Below, in pieces: positions 58,384-64,000 of a stretch of 64,000 nucleotides of DNA; positions within the stretch are counted from its first letter, which is position 1; the number at the start of each line of letters is the position of its first letter. This DNA comes from Hondaea fermentalgiana (taxonomy: Eukaryota; Sar; Bigyra; Thraustochytrida; Thraustochytriidae): assembly GCA_014084085.1 (NCBI GenBank), contig NPFB01000128.1:38267-102266 (forward strand). Direction: 5' to 3'. The translations under genes and the position numbers were made by a program. The notes below the pieces were generated by a model, which worked only from the letters and a program-made list of their open reading frames with translations, had not been told where the DNA came from and did no database searches.

Positions 58384-61300
58384 ATGCCGAGGCGCGCGTC
58401 GTCGCGGTCGAGCAGGGTGCAGAAGAGCCTCAAGGAGGATGACTTGGACTCGGACGTTGATCTCGACGAACTCGCTGACGAGGCGCCCCCAAAAACGAAA
58501 AAATCAAAGCGCGGGCCGGGGAGGCCGCGCGGGCGACCTCGCGGGCGACCTCGCAAAGTCAAAGAGAGCAGCGACGAGGATGTCGTTGCGATGGATGACG
58601 ACGACGATGACGACGATGCCATGAGCGATTTCGTTGTTGAAGATGACGACGAAGAAGAAGTCATCCCCTCGCGCAAGGGTGGGCGTGGCCGATCTCGCGG
58701 AGCTCGCAATGGCAGCAGCGCACGGCCAAGCCGTCGGGCAAGCTCTCGCAAGAGCCTCAAGGAGGACAGCGACGCCGACGACGATGCGGTCGAAGAAGCC
58801 GAGTTCATGGAGCTCGACGATCAAGGAGAGCACGCCATCGAAGAAACAAAGCCGAAGCGTCGAGGGAGACCGCCCAAGGCCAAGGGAAGCGCCAAGGGAA
58901 GGGGCAAAGGGCAGTCAAAGGGACCAGGCAAGGGAAAAGGCCGGCCCTCAAAACGTGATCAAGAGGACGAGGACCGCAAGGTCGCAGAAAGACTCGCAAG
59001 CATGCATGCTCGAAGCCAACCCAGGAGAGCTTCGCGTGCGCGCAAGTCGTATGTGGAGGCTGATGAGAACGACGAAGACATTCTCGAGGATGACGAGCTC
59101 GAGCTTGCGGCCGCCGCCGCAAACAGCAATAAAAAGCCGTCAGACGATTACGAAATCGACGAAGACGAGGACGACGACGATCAGAGCGAGGATGGCGATG
59201 AAGAAGGCGCGAACATGGCGCGTCGTGCTGGCAAGAAGAAGTCCAAGTTGATCAATCCAAAGGGCGAGCGCGTTCACTTCACGCCTCAGTTCCCCGAGGC
59301 GCTCGATGTAGATAAGCTTCTGGGCCAGCGCGACCAAGACGGCATGAAGCAGTTCCTCATCAAGTTCAAAGGCTACTCTTACCTGCACACGGAATGGCGG
59401 AGTCGTGCGACTCTGAAGAAGAAGCGCGTGCAAAAGTTTCTCTCCTCCGCGGCAGCCACAATGACGTCATTTCTCGACGACGACGACGAAGGTGCGGAGC
59501 CGACATACTTTAGTGCCGACTTTACGGCTGTACACCGCATTCTTGCTTACTATGAGATTGACGTCCCCGAGGACGAAGGCTCGCCATTTGGCTTTCCTTT
59601 CGAAGAGACACCGCAGCCGGTTCTTGACGATGATGGGAAACCGCTCATCGCAAGCAACGGAAAGCCGCTGGTGCGGTACGCATATGTGCTGGTCAAGTGG
59701 AGCTCGATGCCATACACGGACAACACGTGGGAGCCTGTCAGCGCCATTGATGAAGCCGTCCTTGCGCAAAAGCTTGCCGAGTTCCGCAAGATTGAGAACT
59801 TCGACTACAAGGAAGCCAAACAACGCTATGCTCCGATGCGCGAGAACATTCGTCGTAGTGAAAAGTTCGTGCACCTCGATGGATCGACCGAATTCGAGGG
59901 TCTCAACGGCAACGGGGGTCTGCACCTGCGCGATTACCAGGTGAGCGGTGTGAATTGGATGCTGCTGAACTGGAACGTCGGTCGCGCAGGATGTCTGCTG
60001 GCCGATGAGATGGGTTTGGGTAAAACGATTCAGGTTGTGGGTCTCGTGGAAGCACTGTATAGTGGGCGTTTCCTACCTCGGAACATCCCACTCAAGGAAC
60101 AGCGAGGGATGCGTACGCGTGGACCGCACCTTATTGTTGTCCCGCTGTCTTGCGTGTTTCAGTGGGAGCGCGAATTTGCCACCTGGACGAAGCTCAATGC
60201 CGTCATTTTTCATGGTGTCGCAGAGAGCCGCGAGATTATCAAGACGTACGAATTCTTTTTTCGCAACGCGGATGCCTGGAAGGGTGAAGACTGTGCGCGC
60301 AAGTATGACAAGGAGTACACCCGCTTTGATGTGCTCATCACCACGTACGAGATCGCAACGCGCGATGCGACGTTCTTGCGTCGCTTTCCGTGGCGCTGTA
60401 TCGTGGTCGACGAGGCGCATCGCCTCAAGAACTGGCAGTCCAAGTTGGCCGTGGAGCTGGGCCAGTACGAGCGGGACTTTACCGTGCTGCTAACGGGTAC
60501 GCCAATTCAGAACAATACGGAGGAGCTTTGGGCGCTCTTTCATTTTCTCACAACGCGGCATCGAAAACATCCGCAGAGCATCAAGGCCAAGAAGAAGAGC
60601 AAGAAAACCGGCGAAGACAATGATGATGACGACGACACGGAGCAAGTGGAAGGCTTTTGGTTTCGCGCCGAGAACCGTGAAAAGTTCATGGCCGAGTTTG
60701 GAGACATCACTAACCATCAGCAAGCCACAAAGCTTCACAAGCTTCTCCGGCCCTTTTTGCTGCGCCGGATCAAGGAAGATGTGGGCAAGCAAATGCCCCC
60801 CAAGGTTGAAACCATCGTTGAGGTCGAGCTAACCTCGGAACAGAAAAAGTACTATCGCAGCATCTACGAGCGCAACACAAAGTTCCTGTTTCGAGGCGGA
60901 AATGCCAAAAACGGGCCTTCGCTCATGAACGTTATGATGGAGTTGCGCAAGTGCTGCAACCATCCGTTCTTGATTCGTGGCGCCGAGGAGCGCATTCTGG
61001 ACGATGTAATCTCTGGAAATGGCCCCGTCGCGGTTGATGACGCCGAGGCGGCGAAGCGCAAGCGCGAGATTGAAGTAAACCGACTGCTCGTCGAGGCCTC
61101 TGGCAAACTGGTTCTGCTGGACAAGCTCTTACCCAAGCTCAAGGCTGGAGACCATCGTGTTTTGATCTTTTCGCAAATGACGCGCATGCTCGACATTTTG
61201 GAGGACTATCTTCGCATGCGTGGCTTCTTGTACGAGCGTATGGACGGAAAAATTACTGGCATGGTACGGCAGGCTGCAATTGATCGGTACTCGGCTCCAG

Positions 61301-64000
61301 GCTCGAACCGCTTTGTCATGCTCTTGTCAACGCGCGCGGGTGGCCTCGGTCTGAACCTCGCGTGTGCCGACACTGTAATCATTTACGACTCGGACTGGAA
61401 CCCTCAGAACGACATGCAAGCGCAAGCGCGCTCGCACCGTATTGGACAGACGAAGCCGGTCAAAATCTACCGCTTGCTCACGCGTAAAACATACGAGATG
61501 GCCATGTTCGAAGCAGCATCCATGAAACTCGGCCTTGATCGAGCCATGTTGTCCGTCGATGACGCCAAGGGCACAAAGCCGAGTCTTTCCGCAGCCGAGG
61601 TAGACCGCGTTCTCAAGCATGGTGCCTATGCTGCATTTGCCGAGAGCGAGGAAGACTCGAAGGAGGCAAGTCGCAAGTTCCTCGAGGCCGATATCGACGA
61701 AATTCTGGACAAGTCCACACACGTGGTGAACCACTCGGATGAGGCGCAGTCCAAGAAGTCTGGAGCTCTGTCCGGATTTTCCACAGCCGTTTTTGTGAAT
61801 CCGAAGCAGCCGGACGGCAATGTTAACGTCGATGACCCGGAGTTCTGGACAAAGGTGGCAGGTTTCGAGCGCCCTGAGGCAGACGTCGACTTCGGAGACT
61901 ATGAGACCGAGATGCTCATCATGTCGGGTCGCAAGCGTAACCGGAAGGCGGTCCAGCGCATGGGCATGGTCAGTGGACGGGGCGGCGAAGCGGAAGATCT
62001 CGGACCGGACAGTGACTTTGAAGACGCGGAAGACGACCCGGACGACGTCTATGCCTTGAAGAGACGCAAGACCAATAAGGAGCTTAAGGCCGAGCGCAAG
62101 CGTGAGCGCGAGCTCGAGCGCGAGCGACGCAAGGCCGAAAAGTTTAAGGCCCGGCTTGCGCGACAGCGCGCTGCTACTCTGGGTCTGCGCTCAAAAGCCC
62201 CGAGCCAGTGGTCTCCGCACGCGCGCAACAAGCTCATGCGCGGACTCCAGCGATACGGATGGGGCCGCTGGTTTGACATCCGCAAGAACGAACAGCTTGA
62301 ATCATTTGGCGACGAATACCGTACGATGCGCTTTGCAAGCGTTGTTGTTCGTGTCCTGCACAAGTATGCCAAGCATGATTTCACAAACTCCATTTCAGGC
62401 CCCAGCTCGCTTGGTCTCCCCTACGATCCGTCGAGAACAGCCATGGCTGTGGTGGAAGAGGCGTTGGAAGTGACCGTAAGCCAGAGCGAGATTGACAGCG
62501 CACGCAAACTTCTGTCCAAGCCTGCTTTCCTTCAAAGCATGTTGGCTGGCGAGGCGAAGCGCTTCTTGCAGCGTCTCGAGATGCTTCATCACATTCACAC
62601 AATCAGTTCGACCGCGGCTGCGGCTGCAGATGAGATCCTCATGGACAAGCACGAGGTCACGGATCTGCCGCGTGTACCGCTAAGGGGCCCCACATCTCTC
62701 AACGGAGCCTTTGTCTATCGAGTTCGCGTCTCGTCCTTGTCGCGCTCGGGTATTTCTATTGGTGCTGTACTGGACAAGAGCGGCTCATCGACATCTTCTG
62801 CTTCTTCGTCGTTGTCTGTGCAGTGGGTTATCAATGGTATTATGTCTGGAACTCCCGCTGCTGAAAGTGGCTTCCTCTGCCGGGGCGACGTCATGGTTGG
62901 CGTAAATGGTTTCCCTGCGTCAAAGTTTGACTCCGTGCCGGGTCTGGTTGAGGCCATGTATTCGCCGCACACGGTGTCGCTCGATGCTTCGCCGGTGATT
63001 CTTGGCCCTGCACAAAAGCGATATACTTGCGCACCCCAGACTCCAGGCGACGAAAATGACAAAGAAGCGGCCATTCTCGCCGCCGCTGCTGCTGAAAGTG
63101 GTGATGCGGTCATGATCACTGCAGAGTACGCTGAGGAGGACGTGCCGGAGGAACGGGACAGCTACCTTCTCTTTGTGAGCCGCCCAAGCTCGGACAGCGT
63201 CGTACAGAACTCCTCGATGTTGCTTCCTCGTCAAAACGGTGCACCAGCGGGTGATGCGAGTGATGTGTTTGAGGTCGAGGTCTTGGACTTCTTTAGCCCT
63301 ACGTCTGCAAATACGGTCATGACATCTGCGCAAGTCCTGGAGTGGATCACCCCGGCCACTGTTGGACGAGAAAATCTCGAGCCTTTTGCTCAGTTCTTGA
63401 AGTCGGAAGCGAGCAGCGTGGATGCCGCTCAGGTGAGTGGCATCATGGATCGCCTCGGTCATTCCAGCACCGACCGCAAAGTGACCGGCAGCGACGACAA
63501 GAGCGAAAGGTCATCACCAACGCATGAGAGAACCGTTCTTTCGGTGGTTTCTGGTGAGATAGAGATTGAGCAAATGTTTATGGCCGTGACAGCTCGTGCC
63601 TTGCACAATCTCGACGTGCTGAGCGTGCCGGATGCGCAGCACGTTGCTTGTTTGTCTCTGATGGATGGAAAGCATCCATGGACCCGCGAAATGGACATGC
63701 ACCTAATTTTGGCATTTGATCGCCATGGTATGGGGGCAGAGGAACTGCACTACATTGCAGCGGATCCGTCTTTTATCTTTGCGCAGAAAATTGGTGTGGA
63801 GCGCGCCAAATCGATGTTGCAGGCACGGTTGCAAGCGTTGCAAGACCGCGAGGATGAGCGCAAGGCGCGCTCGCGGGATCAGCAACGACGCAGGGCAGAG
63901 CGCAAGAAGGAAATTGATCAAGCGCTGGCCAACGGCGGCACAGAGGCGACTGCTTCGGCGTCTTCCGCCGTTGCGGCGGCTGCTGTTGCAGCAGAAAATG
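58384..64000 (+). CDS. CHD-type chromatin remodelling ATPase, 3' end outside the window
   Basis: At least 1872 residues, still open at the right edge. The N-terminus has AT-hook-like GRPRGRPRGRPR and poly-Asp runs. Tandem chromodomains lie at about 290-350 (FLIKFKGYSYLHTEWRS) and 375-465 (YVLVKWSSMPYTDNTWEP). The SNF2 ATPase has DEMGLGKT (Lys547) and DEAH (Asp676); the C-terminal helicase lobe has DSDWNPQNDMQAQARSHRIGQ (about 1005-1025). A SANT/SLIDE-like segment (WSPHARNKLMRGLQRYGWGRW) is near 1271. A PDZ-like segment follows at about 1440-1535 (WVINGIMSGTPAAESGFLCRGDVMVGVNG). A second SANT-like helix set occurs near 1765. CHD enzymes slide or evict nucleosomes using ATP. It lacks PHD fingers, so it is closer to CHD1 or CHD6-9 than to CHD3/4. 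Confidence 0.95.
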   Translation, partial: MPRRASSRSSRVQKSLKEDDLDSDVDLDELADEAPPKTKKSKRGPGRPRGRPRGRPRKVKESSDEDVVAMDDDDDDDDAMSDFVVEDDDEEEVIPSRKGGRGRSRGARNGSSARPSRRASSRKSLKEDSDADDDAVEEAEFMELDDQGEHAIEETKPKRRGRPPKAKGSAKGRGKGQSKGPGKGKGRPSKRDQEDEDRKVAERLASMHARSQPRRASRARKSYVEADENDEDILEDDELELAAAAANSNKKPSDDYEIDEDEDDDDQSEDGDEEGANMARRAGKKKSKLINPKGERVHFTPQFPEALDVDKLLGQRDQDGMKQFLIKFKGYSYLHTEWRSRATLKKKRVQKFLSSAAATMTSFLDDDDEGAEPTYFSADFTAVHRILAYYEIDVPEDEGSPFGFPFEETPQPVLDDDGKPLIASNGKPLVRYAYVLVKWSSMPYTDNTWEPVSAIDEAVLAQKLAEFRKIENFDYKEAKQRYAPMRENIRRSEKFVHLDGSTEFEGLNGNGGLHLRDYQVSGVNWMLLNWNVGRAGCLLADEMGLGKTIQVVGLVEALYSGRFLPRNIPLKEQRGMRTRGPHLIVVPLSCVFQWEREFATWTKLNAVIFHGVAESREIIKTYEFFFRNADAWKGEDCARKYDKEYTRFDVLITTYEIATRDATFLRRFPWRCIVVDEAHRLKNWQSKLAVELGQYERDFTVLLTGTPIQNNTEELWALFHFLTTRHRKHPQSIKAKKKSKKTGEDNDDDDDTEQVEGFWFRAENREKFMAEFGDITNHQQATKLHKLLRPFLLRRIKEDVGKQMPPKVETIVEVELTSEQKKYYRSIYERNTKFLFRGGNAKNGPSLMNVMMELRKCCNHPFLIRGAEERILDDVISGNGPVAVDDAEAAKRKREIEVNRLLVEASGKLVLLDKLLPKLKAGDHRVLIFSQMTRMLDILEDYLRMRGFLYERMDGKITGMVRQAAIDRYSAPGSNRFVMLLSTRAGGLGLNLACADTVIIYDSDWNPQNDMQAQARSHRIGQTKPVKIYRLLTRKTYEMAMFEAASMKLGLDRAMLSVDDAKGTKPSLSAAEVDRVLKHGAYAAFAESEEDSKEASRKFLEADIDEILDKSTHVVNHSDEAQSKKSGALSGFSTAVFVNPKQPDGNVNVDDPEFWTKVAGFERPEADVDFGDYETEMLIMSGRKRNRKAVQRMGMVSGRGGEAEDLGPDSDFEDAEDDPDDVYALKRRKTNKELKAERKRERELERERRKAEKFKARLARQRAATLGLRSKAPSQWSPHARNKLMRGLQRYGWGRWFDIRKNEQLESFGDEYRTMRFASVVVRVLHKYAKHDFTNSISGPSSLGLPYDPSRTAMAVVEEALEVTVSQSEIDSARKLLSKPAFLQSMLAGEAKRFLQRLEMLHHIHTISSTAAAAADEILMDKHEVTDLPRVPLRGPTSLNGAFVYRVRVSSLSRSGISIGAVLDKSGSSTSSASSSLSVQWVINGIMSGTPAAESGFLCRGDVMVGVNGFPASKFDSVPGLVEAMYSPHTVSLDASPVILGPAQKRYTCAPQTPGDENDKEAAILAAAAAESGDAVMITAEYAEEDVPEERDSYLLFVSRPSSDSVVQNSSMLLPRQNGAPAGDASDVFEVEVLDFFSPTSANTVMTSAQVLEWITPATVGRENLEPFAQFLKSEASSVDAAQVSGIMDRLGHSSTDRKVTGSDDKSERSSPTHERTVLSVVSGEIEIEQMFMAVTARALHNLDVLSVPDAQHVACLSLMDGKHPWTREMDMHLILAFDRHGMGAEELHYIAADPSFIFAQKIGVERAKSMLQARLQALQDREDERKARSRDQQRRRAERKKEIDQALANGGTEATASASSAVAAAAVAAEN

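Noticed and set aside
57858..58808. Upstream extension of the secreted protein into the CHD gene on the opposite strand
   Set aside because: It is antisense to CHD acidic and AT-hook codons, giving poly-Ser shadow, and it lies before a good signal peptide.

Overview
The window reads as nuclear DNA of a GC-rich, intron-poor, gene-dense single-celled eukaryote. Clathrin heavy chain, TAF10, a CHD-type chromatin remodeller, type II glutamine synthetase, a TRF4-like poly(A) polymerase, an ELO elongase and an OS-9-like ER lectin are all eukaryotic families. Only two spliceosomal introns (GT...AG, 160 and 187 bp) are needed to model the 23 protein genes, and TAA, TAG and TGA all serve as stops. The gene style (long uninterrupted GC3-rich frames, poly-Gln and poly-acidic tracts, elongase, MORN and Kelch/EGF proteins) suggests a labyrinthulomycete (thraustochytrid-like stramenopile). 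That placement is inference, not proof.

Layout: 1-2464 is non-coding as far as I can see, with a 21-23 bp tandem repeat and microsatellites. Then come: Gln/His-rich protein (+, 2 exons); PYROXD2-like oxidoreductase (-); clathrin heavy chain (+); SUEL-lectin/SBF transporter (-); PP2C phosphatase (+); acidic unknown (-); Kelch/EGF membrane protein (+); ELO elongase (+); lipocalin (-); single-pass membrane unknown (-); alpha/beta hydrolase (+); receptor-L-domain secreted protein (-); 7-TM protein (+); coiled-coil unknown (-, interrupted by a gap); TAF10 (+, 2 exons); TRF4-like nucleotidyltransferase (-); WD40/solenoid protein (+, interrupted by a gap); OS-9-like lectin (+); MORN protein (-); glutamine synthetase (+); polytopic membrane protein (-); secreted Cys-motif protein (-); CHD remodeller (+, runs off the right edge).

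Genes strongly alternate strand: of 22 neighbour pairs, 9 are divergent, 9 convergent and only 4 co-directional. Most genes therefore share a promoter region with one neighbour and a 3' region with the other. Several promoter regions carry short arrays of a recurring element (core GCAAGTGCGCTATCCGC or its reverse complement) at about 21 bp spacing. I regard this as the most interesting undescribed signal here.

Three runs of exactly 100 N (16637-16736, 36328-36427, 46500-46599) are assembly gaps. The middle one is flanked by an identical 13-bp sequence on both sides, and overlapping those copies restores the reading frame of the gene it interrupts. I saw no tRNA, rRNA, CRISPR array, virus or clear transposon.
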